Positions 35,495 to 44,396 of a DNA stretch of 64,000 nucleotides are shown in pieces (position 1 is the stretch's first letter; every line of letters begins with the position of its first letter). Below the pieces are notes generated by a model. It was not told where the DNA came from, searched no databases, and was given only the letters and a program-made list of their open reading frames with translations. This DNA is from Hungatella hathewayi WAL-18680. GTDB taxonomy: Bacteria > Bacillota > Clostridia > Lachnospirales > Lachnospiraceae. Both the position numbers and the translations under genes were made by a program. The stretch spans positions 616,985-680,984 of the forward strand of contig NZ_JH379028.1 of the NCBI RefSeq assembly GCF_000235505.1, given 5' to 3'.

Positions 35495-37251
35495 ACTGCT
35501 CCCTCCTTTCCACCGTTCCAGGTCTGTCCATGCAGGCGCGGGCTTTCCCCGTACTGTACCTGGTAAGTCTTGTAATACTGCCCCTTCAGCGCCATCAGCT
35601 CCTCATGGGTTCCTCTCTCGATGATTCGCCCGCCATCCAGAATCAGAATTTCATCCGCGTGGCGCACCGCCGAGATTCTGTGGGCGATGATAATCTTGGA
35701 ACAGTCCTTCATCTCGGACAAATGTCCCTCAATCACCTTCTCCGTCTCCATGTCGAGAGCCGACGTGGAGTCATCCAATATCAGGATGGGCGCTCCCTTG
35801 GCCATGGCCCTGGCAATGCTGATTCTCTGTTTCTGTCCGCCGGACAGTCCCACGCCCCGCTCGCCAATCACCGTGTCATACTGCTCCGTCAGCTTGTCGA
35901 TAAACTCGCTGGCCCCGGAGCGCAGGGCCGCCTCCTTCACACTCTCCCACGGCACCACTTCCTTGCCGCCGGTCTTGATATTCTCCGAAATGCTGTCCGA
36001 GAACAGGAACACATCCTGCATCACCACCGCCGTACTGCTCCGCAGCCGTTTTAACGGCAGTCTGCGGATATCCGTCCCGTCCAGCAGAATCCGTCCCCTG
36101 GACACATCGTAGAACCGCTGTATCAGATTCACCACCGAGGTCTTCCCGGAGCCGGTCACGCCCATGATTCCCAGCGTTCCGCCCGGTTCCAGGGAGAAGG
36201 TGATATCCGACAGAATCCGATTCCCGTACAGGTCAAAATCCACATGGTCGAAGGACAGTCTGCCCTCAATCTTCTCCGGCGCCACCGGCATTTCCGGCTC
36301 CCGGATATCGGGCTTCTCCGCCATAATTTTCTTTATCTTCCGGTTGGAAGCCATGGCCGCCGCAAAGTCGTTGGACAGCCAGCCCACCATCTCCATAGGC
36401 CAGATGATATTGTTGGCATACTCGGAAAATGCTCCCAGCTGCCCAATGGTAATCTGCCCCCGGATGACCAGAATTCCGCCAAAGACAATCACCGCCAGCA
36501 AAAGCACCTTGGACAGAAACGAAATCCCCGGCTGGTATTTGGTGATAAACCGGGCCTGGTCCATGTTCAGCTTGTAGAACCGGTGGTTGTGCTTCTTAAA
36601 CTTTTCAATCTCATACTCTTCCCTGGCAAACGCCTTCACCGTCCGCACGCCCGCCAGATTTTCCTGGGCCACCGTGTTTAACTCGGCCGTCTCCTCGCTG
36701 ATTTTGTCGTAGACAGCCCCAAGCCCATTCTCCATCCTGATGGCGCTCCAGGCAATCAACGGCATCACCACCACTGGCAGAAGCGTCAGTATGGGGCTGA
36801 TGCGGAACATGCACACCATCACAATCACCGTGTGGAATGTACATTCCAGAATCAGCATCCCCACATACCCGCAGGCGTTCCAGATTCTGTCCACGTCGTC
36901 CTTCACACGGGCCATCAGTTCCCCCGTGTTGTGGCTGTCAAAATATCCCATGGACAAGGTCTGGATATGGTCAAACAAATCCTTTCGCAGCTTGCTGCCA
37001 ATCCCCACCGCCGCGTAATCAAAGATAAATTCCTTCACATACTGGAACACCGCCCGTCCCAGCCCAATTCCCACCAGGCCAAGCAGCAGCTGGAGCAGAA
37101 GCTGCCGCTTCCCGCCCACAATCACATCGTCGATGATATGCCTGGTAATCTGCGGCGCCAGCGCGTCCAGCAGGATACTGACAACCATGGCAATGATGGC
37201 GACCAGATAAAGCGGACAGTATTTTTTAATATAGTTCCAAAGATTCTTCAT
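35485..37251 (-). CDS. Heterodimeric multidrug ABC exporter subunit, BmrC-like
   Basis: About 588 residues. Six-helix membrane domain and ATPase with Walker A GVTGSGKTS, canonical signature [15 protein letters not shown], but Walker B ILILDDSTSALD in which the catalytic Glu is Asp. This is the degenerate-site mark of heterodimeric exporters. I chose the ATG at 37251 behind GGGGGAA; the open frame extends upstream to 37377 but crosses a terminator hairpin. Transcription must pass the attenuator at 37294-37439. Confidence 0.9.
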   Translation of the reverse strand: MKNLWNYIKKYCPLYLVAIIAMVVSILLDALAPQITRHIIDDVIVGGKRQLLLQLLLGLVGIGLGRAVFQYVKEFIFDYAAVGIGSKLRKDLFDHIQTLSMGYFDSHNTGELMARVKDDVDRIWNACGYVGMLILECTFHTVIVMVCMFRISPILTLLPVVVMPLIAWSAIRMENGLGAVYDKISEETAELNTVAQENLAGVRTVKAFAREEYEIEKFKKHNHRFYKLNMDQARFITKYQPGISFLSKVLLLAVIVFGGILVIRGQITIGQLGAFSEYANNIIWPMEMVGWLSNDFAAAMASNRKIKKIMAEKPDIREPEMPVAPEKIEGRLSFDHVDFDLYGNRILSDITFSLEPGGTLGIMGVTGSGKTSVVNLIQRFYDVSRGRILLDGTDIRRLPLKRLRSSTAVVMQDVFLFSDSISENIKTGGKEVVPWESVKEAALRSGASEFIDKLTEQYDTVIGERGVGLSGGQKQRISIARAMAKGAPILILDDSTSALDMETEKVIEGHLSEMKDCSKIIIAHRISAVRHADEILILDGGRIIERGTHEELMALKGQYYKTYQVQYGESPRLHGQTWNGGKEGAVCQ

Positions 37252-37293
37252 AGCCGTAATTCCCCCTGATATTTTTATGTAACTCACACGCAA

Positions 37294-37340
37294 AAACAGC
37301 GCATAAAAAGTCCCTTCTACGGTCTTTTCACGCGCTGTTT
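37294..37340 (-). promoter_or_regulatory. Second hairpin in the BmrCD-like leader
   Basis: Arms AAACAGCGC and GCGCTGTTT, extendable inward with wobble pairs (GUGAAAAG / CUUUUUAU) and followed by U residues on the minus strand. The loop contains GACCGT, which can also pair with the ACGGTC arm of the upstream terminator, so it may act as an alternative fold. Confidence 0.55.
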
Positions 37341-37355
37341 CCTTCACAAATGCAT

Positions 37356-37388
37356 AAAAAATGACCGTGGCCCACAACAGCCACGGTC
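37356..37388 (-). terminator. Attenuator terminator upstream of the BmrCD-like genes
   Basis: Perfect nine-base arms GACCGTGGC and GCCACGGTC, eight-base loop, then A and six T on the minus strand. It sits between a small leader frame and the exporter start, about 105 bp before the ATG at 37251, so it would stop transcription before the pump genes unless disrupted. Confidence 0.85.
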
Positions 37389-37412
37389 TCTATGGATTCT
37401 GATCTCCTGCGA

Positions 37413-37439
37413 TTGATGGAGTTTATATTCCTCCATCAA
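37413..37439 (-). promoter_or_regulatory. Hairpin overlapping the leader-peptide stop codon
   Basis: Arms TTGATGGAG and CTCCATCAA with a nine-base loop. The leader's TGA stop (37438-37436) lies in the first arm, so a ribosome stalled at the end of the leader would prevent this hairpin from forming. This is the geometry expected of ribosome-controlled attenuation. Confidence 0.65.
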
Positions 37440-37567
37440 AGACAGTTCCCATCATCTACGAGGCAGACTGAGCGGGTAGTATATTCTCTCTCATTCTGTT
37501 TATGACTGCTGCTTCCCAATCTGTTGTTGTTGATTCCATTGCTGTTAGAGTTAACCATCCGTTTCAT
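37436..37567 (-). CDS. Putative 43-residue leader peptide of the BmrCD-like operon
   Basis: The ATG at 37567 is preceded by a perfect AAAGGAGG at seven-base spacing. The peptide starts MKRMVNSNSNGINNNRLG, is rich in Asn and Ser, and ends VCLVDDGNCL. Its promoter is at 37658-37686 and its stop codon lies in a hairpin just ahead of a terminator. By analogy with BmrB of Bacillus subtilis, which controls bmrCD by drug-dependent ribosome stalling, it probably regulates the pump rather than acting as a product. I do not recognise the sequence itself. Confidence 0.65.
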   Translation of the reverse strand: MKRMVNSNSNGINNNRLGSSSHKQNEREYTTRSVCLVDDGNCL

Positions 37568-37657
37568 TCTTCTGCCTCCTTTCCTCTTCTTATTTTGAAT
37601 CTGACATTTTGTATCTGACAATTTTTGTATTTTCTGGCAATTCGAATTCCTTGTTTT

Positions 37658-37686
37658 AGGATACCGCTAGTTTTCCGGTCTGTCAA
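37658..37686 (-). promoter_or_regulatory. Promoter of the leader/BmrCD-like operon
   Basis: Minus-strand TTGACA (37686-37681), 17-nt spacer, TATCCT (37663-37658). It lies just after the response regulator stop, so the pump has its own transcript start. Confidence 0.8.
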
Positions 37687-37732
37687 GCACTTTTCAGTTT
37701 TCTTCCAAACCTTTTCCTCCAAACACTTCTCC

Positions 37733-38431
37733 CTACACCCGCAGCATCCGGTAGCCGATTCCCACATGGGTCTGGATGTATTGGGGCGAGTTTTCGTCCT
37801 TTTCCAGCTTTTTGCGCAGGGTCGCCATAAACACCCGCAGGGACGCCACGTCATTATCCCAGGAGCTGCCCCAGATTTCCTTCGTGATATAGGAATGGGT
37901 CAACACCTTGCCCACATTTTTGGCAAGCAGGCACAACAGCTTGTATTCCATGGGCGTTAAGTGGAGCTCCTCGTCGTTTAAGTACACACAGCCCGCCGAG
38001 TAGTCAATCTTCAGCCCCCCATTTTCAAACACGGAGGTCTCCGCCCCCGCATTGCTGGCATAGTAGCTCAGCCGCCGGAACGTCACCCGCAGTCTGGCCA
38101 GAAGTTCCTCCACGGAAAATGGCTTCGTCAGGTAGTCGTCCGCCCCCGCGTCCAGCGCCTCGATTTTATCCGTCTCCTCACTCCGGGCGCTGATGACGAT
38201 AATGGGCATACTGGACCAGGAACGGATTTTTTTGATAATCTCCACCCCGTCCATATCCGGCAGTCCCAAGTCTAACAGCACCACCTCCGGATTGTGGGAA
38301 ACGGCCTCCATCAGCGCCATCTCCCCGTTTCCCGCCGTGCGGTGTTTATAATTGTGTGTCTCCAATGTGGTGGAAATGAGATTGCGGATAGCCGCATCAT
38401 CCTCCACCACCAGTACCAGTGGCTTATTCAC
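37733..38431 (-). CDS. KdpE-like response regulator (intact)
   Basis: 232 residues. Receiver domain with Asp54 (VLLDLGLPD) and winged-helix domain ending intact in YIQTHVGIGYRMLRV. The start is a GTG at 38431 after GAGGAGG, overlapping the kinase stop. It is a close paralogue of 11890-12587; both begin MNKPxxLVVEDDA. It serves as the in-window reference that exposes the frameshifts in the other two copies. Its targets may include kdp or the pump operon downstream; neither is shown. Confidence 0.92.
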   Translation of the reverse strand: MNKPLVLVVEDDAAIRNLISTTLETHNYKHRTAGNGEMALMEAVSHNPEVVLLDLGLPDMDGVEIIKKIRSWSSMPIIVISARSEETDKIEALDAGADDYLTKPFSVEELLARLRVTFRRLSYYASNAGAETSVFENGGLKIDYSAGCVYLNDEELHLTPMEYKLLCLLAKNVGKVLTHSYITKEIWGSSWDNDVASLRVFMATLRKKLEKDENSPQYIQTHVGIGYRMLRV

Positions 38432-40100
38432 GAAGCATTACCTCCTCTATGGGCAGTGTGAAGCGGAAAATGCTTCCTGCCGGTTGATTATCCATTACCA
38501 TAATCTCGCCGCCGTGGGCCGAGATAATGGATTTGCACAGCGCTAACCCCAGTCCCAGACTGCGGCGGCTGTCCACCACGCCTTTATTCAGCGTGTAAAA
38601 CATATCGAAAATATTGGTCTTCTCCTCATCCGGAATCCCCGGGCCGTTGTCCGCGATTTCCACCACCGCCATGCCATCCTGCTTGTCCGTCGTAATCACA
38701 ATCTCGGAGCCGGCCGGCGTATACTTGACGGCATTGTTGACAATGTTGATGATGACCTGGACGACCAACTGGGCGTCGGCCCTCACCAGCATAAATTCCT
38801 CCTTCTGACGGACGGTTATCTTGTGCTCCACACTCTTCCGGTTGACATGGCGCAGCGCCTCGGAAACCACGTCGTCCAGAAGCTCCGCCGACAGCCGCAG
38901 CTTCATGGTGCCGTCCTCAATCCTGGTGACGGAAAGCAGATTCTCCACCAGATTAATCAGCCACAGGGAATCGTCGTACATATCCTGATACAGCTTCCCC
39001 CGCTGTTCCCTGTCCATGTCGTCCGCGTTGGCCAGCAGGATGCCGGCATTTCCCGATATGGAGGTGAGCGGCGTCCGCAGATCGTGGGAGATGGAGCGCA
39101 GCAGGTTGGCCCGCAGCTGCTCGTTCTTCGCCACCAGCATGCTCTGCTCCCGCTCCCGGAGCGCAATCTCATTTTCCAGCGCCAGGGCGCACTCTCCGAG
39201 AATGGAGCGCACCACGCTGCTCTCGAACCCTTCCAGAGGGGCCTCCCCCATGGAAATGCCCACCACCGCGTAGCTTTTATCCTTCGCACAGACCGGCAGG
39301 TACAGGTACCCCGCCTCCTGGTATTTCTCCGTAAATGCCCCGGCCCGCGTCCGGTTCTCGAATACCCACTCGGCCGCCTTCCGCTCTGACGGTCCCCGAA
39401 ATGCTTCCGAACTGGTCCTGTCCGGCGGTTCCGGAACTCCTTCTGTCCTTCCCCTGTCCGTCGTCTCCGTCCCTGGCATTTTCCTTCCATTCGCAGTCTC
39501 CGCTCCTGGTGCTTTCCTTCCATCCGTTTTCGAAGTCCCGGACTCGGCTGTCCCCACGTCCGCCGCCTGAAACAGCATCGGCTCCGCCAGCTTCCCGTCC
39601 TCCACCAGGTAAACCACCACGTCTCTCTTCAGCAGTTTCACCAACTGGTCGGCCACAACGCTTCCAATCAGTTCCACGCCCTTCCCCTTCTGAATCAGCT
39701 GGTTGGTCTCCAGCAGAATCTTCGTCCGGTAAGCCGCCTCCGAGGCATCCTTCGTCTGCTGCTTCATCCTGACCGCCAGGGTACTGGCGATGAAAGCCGA
39801 CAGGAACATGGTGAGGAAGGTGACCGGATAGTCGTCGTTGTATGCCTTTAGTGTATAGTAAGGAACCGTAAAGAAATAGTTAAACGCCAGCACGCTCACC
39901 AGCGACGACACCAGGCTGTACACTCTCCTCTGGGTACACACCGCGGTCAGCAGCACCCCCAGAATATACACCATAATAATATTCGCCTCCGAAAATCCCA
40001 GTTCCCGGAACACCTGCCCCAGCAGCGTCGCCATCACCAGCAGCAGAAGACTCCTTATGATATCCCGCACCACAATCCGTTTCGAATCCGCGCGCTCCAT
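38424..40100 (-). CDS. KdpD-like sensor histidine kinase lacking KdpD/USP domains
   Basis: 558 residues. DUF4118 membrane domain (about 12-110), GAF-like domain interrupted by a low-complexity insert of about 60 residues with GRKxPGxET repeats (about 195-255), then the kinase core: SISHDLRTPL with His339, NIVNNAVKYTP, ADNGPGIP, GLGLALCKSII. A close paralogue of 10341-11897, ending with the same EEVxLxE motif. GGAGGGAGG precedes the ATG. Confidence 0.88.
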   Translation of the reverse strand: MERADSKRIVVRDIIRSLLLLVMATLLGQVFRELGFSEANIIMVYILGVLLTAVCTQRRVYSLVSSLVSVLAFNYFFTVPYYTLKAYNDDYPVTFLTMFLSAFIASTLAVRMKQQTKDASEAAYRTKILLETNQLIQKGKGVELIGSVVADQLVKLLKRDVVVYLVEDGKLAEPMLFQAADVGTAESGTSKTDGRKAPGAETANGRKMPGTETTDRGRTEGVPEPPDRTSSEAFRGPSERKAAEWVFENRTRAGAFTEKYQEAGYLYLPVCAKDKSYAVVGISMGEAPLEGFESSVVRSILGECALALENEIALREREQSMLVAKNEQLRANLLRSISHDLRTPLTSISGNAGILLANADDMDREQRGKLYQDMYDDSLWLINLVENLLSVTRIEDGTMKLRLSAELLDDVVSEALRHVNRKSVEHKITVRQKEEFMLVRADAQLVVQVIINIVNNAVKYTPAGSEIVITTDKQDGMAVVEIADNGPGIPDEEKTNIFDMFYTLNKGVVDSRRSLGLGLALCKSIISAHGGEIMVMDNQPAGSIFRFTLPIEEVMLRE

Positions 40101-40189
40101 CCCGTCACCTCCCTCCCCAACCTTATTTATCTGAATTATAACACAAAATTCCTCCCCACGCGCCTACATTTGCCATCTTTCTGATTTTC

Positions 40190-41026
40190 TTATGGGGAAG
40201 CCACCATTTCCTCATACCGGCGTCTTGTTCCATCCAAAAACCGCTTCCATTCCTGGGAATCAACAAACGGATTTCTCCCTTCCATGGAAGCCTTCTCCAT
40301 CTGCTCCCGTTTTTCCATGGTAAAATTCTGGTTCGTGTGATTTCCCAGATTGATATCCACCTTCTCCTCGCAGAGTTTTTCAAGGCTCGTTAAAAATTCC
40401 GCCCTGGCCCGGCTGCGGCCATAGGTTTTGATAAACGCATCCGTCAGCGTGTTTAAGCCGGAACCGCCCATCAGACCACAGCGGTAAACATTTCCCCCCT
40501 CCTCCACACGGAAAAAGAAGGACACGGTTCCATCCGAATGGCCCGGCGTCTCACGGACGGTGATCTCCGTATCTCCCAGCCGGATGACATCGCCATCCCC
40601 CATGACTTTATCCGGAGTAAACAGCGTAAAGCAGGGGCAGCCGGAGTACTCCTTCAATGACAGCTCCGGCCGTTCCTCAAACATTTTGGCGTCTCTCCAT
40701 CCAAGATACGTCACACCGTGGGACAACTCCTTTAACAGCGCGGTCCCGCCGATATGGTCAAAATGACCGTGGGTGTGAAGAATCACCCGGATGTCCTCCA
40801 CCCGGAATCCCAGCGCCGTGATGGAGTAGACGAGCATCCCCTGGGTCGTGGGGTACCCGGTATCCAAAATCACAAGTCCGTCCCCGGTGTCAATCAGATA
40901 GGACGCCACGTCCTGGTTTCCAATAAAATAAAGATTTCCCATGATTTGAAACGGTTTCACCAGATACTGTTCCGGATGCTCATAAAATGCCTTCTTGCGC
41001 TGTAAAAATGCCTCCATCTCCCTCAT
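40190..41026 (-). CDS. MBL-fold metallo-hydrolase (subclass B3-like)
   Basis: 278 residues. The zinc motif HTHGHFDH is followed by a later His in TPGHSDG and a conserved LGNH near the C-terminus. The N-terminal LYFIGNQDVASYLIDTGDGLVILDTG is typical of B3-like hydrolases. The substrate is unknown; many relatives are not beta-lactamases. No signal peptide, so it is cytoplasmic. GGGGGAA precedes the ATG. It is last in the enolase/sugar-ABC/PrpR-like operon and may act on a pathway intermediate. Confidence 0.85.
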   Translation of the reverse strand: MREMEAFLQRKKAFYEHPEQYLVKPFQIMGNLYFIGNQDVASYLIDTGDGLVILDTGYPTTQGMLVYSITALGFRVEDIRVILHTHGHFDHIGGTALLKELSHGVTYLGWRDAKMFEERPELSLKEYSGCPCFTLFTPDKVMGDGDVIRLGDTEITVRETPGHSDGTVSFFFRVEEGGNVYRCGLMGGSGLNTLTDAFIKTYGRSRARAEFLTSLEKLCEEKVDINLGNHTNQNFTMEKREQMEKASMEGRNPFVDSQEWKRFLDGTRRRYEEMVASP

Positions 41027-41037
41027 TTTCGTTCCCC

Positions 41038-42915
41038 CTATTGTATCTCATATTTTTTCATCTTTCTCCAGAGTGTCACCTTGCTGATTCCCAGCTCATC
41101 CGCTATCTGCTGCCGGTTTCCGTGGTATCGTTCCAGCAGGGCCAGTATCCTGTCCTTCTCCTCTTCCTGCCTATTTTCCCCGGCTGTCTGTCCCCCTCTT
41201 TCCCGTCTCACCGGCTCTTTCAACACGGCTCTGACAGCCTCCTCGTTGATGACTCTCACATCGGAGGTCAGAATCATCTGCTCGCAGAACCGCTCCAGCT
41301 GAATCAGATTCCCATACCAGGGCTGCTCCAGAATATACTTTCGCGCCCCCTTCGTCAGTGAGAAATATCTGGCATACTTTTTCTTGTACGCCTCAAAATA
41401 CCGGTCAAGAGCGCACTCCATATCCTCCGGTCTCTCCCTGAGCGGCGGTATCTTAAGCGTCAATCCCGCTAACAAGTAGTAGCATTCCTCCGAAAATGTT
41501 CCCGCCTCCACCAGGTCCATCAGCTCCGCCCCATCCGTTCCCGTGGCCAGCACCCGGAAGGTTCTCTCCTGCCCGTTTCCCAGTTCTCCCTGTCTGAGTA
41601 ACTCCACCAGTTCCGCCTGGTTCCTCTCCGTCAGAAATTCGATATGCTCCAGCAGCAGCACTCCCTTCTGCGCCTGACTGACCGCACCGGCGTCATGATC
41701 ATTTTCATCTCCAGATCCATCTCCATGGCCGCCAAACAGAATTTCCGCCTGCCGCTCCTCATCATATGCCCCGCAGTTGACCGACAGAAACGGCCCATAC
41801 TGATACTCGCTGCAATGATATATCACCTCCGCCAGTTCCCGCTTCTCCGTCCCCGCCTCCCCCAGAATCAGAATCGGGCTGGAGGACTGGAGATAGGCGC
41901 GGGCCAGATGCACGCACCGCCCCATGGCCGGGGACAGATGGAGAATATCCTCAAAGGAATGATATCCCCTCGCCGCATCCTGCTGCACTCCCGCCTGGGA
42001 CTTCTGCAGTTTTTTCACCGGATAGCACAGCAGAATCAGCCCTTCCTTCTCCTCCTCCACCACAATCGGCGTCGCAATCAGGTTCACCGCCTGGTCATGG
42101 ATGACCATATAGGTGTTGTGGGCCGGGCCGCCTTCCTCCAGCACCCGTTTTATCTCCCCCACCTCCAGTCCCGGAAACAGCCGGAATACGTTTTTTCCGG
42201 TGATTTCTCCATCCTTTTTCCGGAGAATATTTCTCATCTGCTCGTTGGTCTGAATCACACGGCCCTCCCGGTCAGTCCTCATGATTCCGGTGATGGAATA
42301 GTCCACCAGGGCCTTCATCTGGGCGTTGCTCTTCTTCTCGATGTCCCTGGCATACTTCATCATTTTCGCCACCCGGAAGGCTTCCCGCAGTCCGTCCTGT
42401 GTCAGGGAAAAGTATACCGTCTTGATATGAAATTCCCCGGCCGCCTTCACCACATTGCTGCCGCCGATAATGACATCCGGCTTGCTCTCCGCAATCTTCT
42501 GCACCAGCAGGCGGACGTCAACATTGGACTGGGCAATGTAAATCCGGATTTCCACCCCATAGATTTCGCCCAGATGGGTCGTGTCCGGAAGCATGTTGGG
42601 GCTGGCAATCACCGCAATCTCCGGCCGCTCCTTTCCGGATATCCGCCTGGCCTCCGCCAGCAGAAGTCCCAGTTCCTGCCCCGTCGCCCGGATATCCACC
42701 ACCGGAACCGTCAGATTCTGTTTGATCAACAACGCCTGGTTTCCTCTGGCGATGATGACGTCCGCCCCGTCTCTCACCTGGGCTCTGGCCTCGGCCACAA
42801 TATTTTCCGTATCCACCCGCTTGATGACATCGATATAGTATTCCTGATTTTGCAACACCTGCATGGCCTGACCAATCATCCTGTCATTCGGCAGGAACAG
42901 CACAATTTTCCCCAT
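41038..42915 (-). CDS. PrpR-N/PAS/AAA/Fis-type transcriptional regulator lacking GAFTGA
   Basis: About 625 residues. Residues 1-180 are a PrpR-N type sensor (IVLFLPNDRMIGQA, DVIIARGNQA). A PAS domain follows at about 200-300 (YSITGIMRTDREGRVIQTN), then an AAA+ module with GEAGTEKRE as Walker A. The C-terminus is a Fis-like helix-turn-helix (NRQQIADELGISKVTLWRKM). The AAA+ part lacks GAFTGA and its Walker B reads LLLEHIE instead of LDEI, so activation through sigma-54 is unlikely. The ATG at 42915 has GAGGAGG upstream. It probably controls its own operon. Confidence 0.87.
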   Translation of the reverse strand: MGKIVLFLPNDRMIGQAMQVLQNQEYYIDVIKRVDTENIVAEARAQVRDGADVIIARGNQALLIKQNLTVPVVDIRATGQELGLLLAEARRISGKERPEIAVIASPNMLPDTTHLGEIYGVEIRIYIAQSNVDVRLLVQKIAESKPDVIIGGSNVVKAAGEFHIKTVYFSLTQDGLREAFRVAKMMKYARDIEKKSNAQMKALVDYSITGIMRTDREGRVIQTNEQMRNILRKKDGEITGKNVFRLFPGLEVGEIKRVLEEGGPAHNTYMVIHDQAVNLIATPIVVEEEKEGLILLCYPVKKLQKSQAGVQQDAARGYHSFEDILHLSPAMGRCVHLARAYLQSSSPILILGEAGTEKRELAEVIYHCSEYQYGPFLSVNCGAYDEERQAEILFGGHGDGSGDENDHDAGAVSQAQKGVLLLEHIEFLTERNQAELVELLRQGELGNGQERTFRVLATGTDGAELMDLVEAGTFSEECYYLLAGLTLKIPPLRERPEDMECALDRYFEAYKKKYARYFSLTKGARKYILEQPWYGNLIQLERFCEQMILTSDVRVINEEAVRAVLKEPVRRERGGQTAGENRQEEEKDRILALLERYHGNRQQIADELGISKVTLWRKMKKYEIQ

Positions 42916-42981
42916 CGCTTTGACCTCCTCATGATAAACCCGAAAAGGGAATGGATGTGTGAAATCCATTCCCCGGAAGTG

Positions 42982-44380
42982 TTACTGTCTTCCCTTCAGA
43001 TATTCCTGTTGATAAGATGTGAGTTTTTCCGCCCAGCTATTCAGAACTTCTTTGCTTTCCTTGTCTCCCATAAGAACTGCCTGGAAATCCGACACGATAT
43101 CCTGTCCCGTGAAGCTGGCCCACTCGGTCAGCCAGATGGGATTGTTGTAGAGAATCACGCTGTCGCTGTTCATGATTTCCGAATATTTTCCCATGTACGG
43201 GTCCTCCTTACACCACTGGTCCTCGTACACCAAATCGTTGACCGGTGTCTTACCTGCCGCCTGGCAGAAATAGGATGCCGCGCTGTGGGCGCCTAAATAC
43301 TCCACGAATTTGGCCGCCTCCGCCGGATGACTGCTCTGGGTCGTCACGGCCGCGCCGATGATGGACGGCACCGGGATGGCGGTCTTCCCGCTCTTTCCCG
43401 CCGGGTGGATAGCGTTGGTGAAATTGCCCTCCCCAAGGTTCTCCTTATGGTTGGTGGCCGAGGTGGAATTGTGGGACATGCTCATGGAGATTCCGGAGCC
43501 AAATTCCGCCACCATCTCCTTGTAGCTGTTGGTCACACTGTCCCTGGATACCCAGCCATTTTTGTAGATTCCCGCATAGTTATCCATGGCCTCCGCAAAG
43601 ATATCCTGGTTTAAGATGCAGTTTCCATTCTCATCGAAGAACCCGTCCGCTCCCGCATAGGACATCAGGAAGATAAATAAGTTGTCGTAGGAGCCGACTC
43701 CGCCGCGCAGGGAATAGAAATAGCTGTTTTCCTCCGGCTTTGCGTATGTCTCACAGTCCTTTAAAAATTCATCGATGGTTGTGGGAATCTCAACCCCCGC
43801 TTCCCCCATCTTTTTTCGTATTATACCACATAATACATGCATTCATATAACTTGGTACCATGTAGGTTTTTCCGTCCTCCGTGTAGGAATCCACGGAATC
43901 CCAGATGCTCTGGGCAATCTTGTCCTTTTCGTCCCACTGGTCCAGATAGTCATTCAACGGAACTATGGCGTTCTGGTTGACCAGGGCCAGCAACTCCGTG
44001 TCCCGGACACCGAAGATATCCGGCGCCGTGTTGGTCGCCACCGCGGTCACATATTTCTGGTAGAAGCTGTCCGCCGGCAGCGCCAGAAAATCAATTTTAA
44101 TGTTTGGATTCTCCGCCTCAAAGTCCGCAATCACCTTTTTTAACGGCGTCACAATATTTTCCGACGCATCGTGATGCCAGTAGGTGAGTGTCACCGGCTC
44201 CCCGGCCGCTTCTGTCTGGGCTCCCGGCTGCGTCTGCGCCGCCGTCTCCCCCTGGCTCTGGCTCTTTGCCGGTGCCGGCGCCTGGGACGTGTCCGCATTT
44301 CCACCACATCCACTCAGAGACGCCATGACCATCATCATTGCCGCCAGCCCCCATGCTGCATTTCTCTTCTGTCTTCTCAT
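42982..44380 (-). pseudogene. Sugar ABC transporter substrate-binding lipoprotein, frameshifted
   Basis: The 5' part (ATG 44380, AAGGAGG upstream) has a lipobox signal (MASLSGCGG) and a family 1 binding-protein N-lobe, then breaks at YNTKKDGGSGG. The frame ending at 42982 continues GEAGVEIPTTIDEFLKD to the C-lobe (EWASFTGQDIVSDFQAVL). Removing one A from the six-A run near 43813 rejoins them into about 465 residues. Likely a sequencing error or recent mutation. It serves the permease pair encoded upstream. Confidence 0.88.
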
Positions 44381-44396
44381 AAAATACTCCTCCTTT

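Noticed and set aside
41644..43296. 550-codon open frame antisense to the PrpR-like and binding-protein genes
   Set aside because: It is rich in His, Arg, Leu and Pro with no family features or ribosome site, and lies opposite well-supported coding sequence. It is a by-product of GC-rich codon use.
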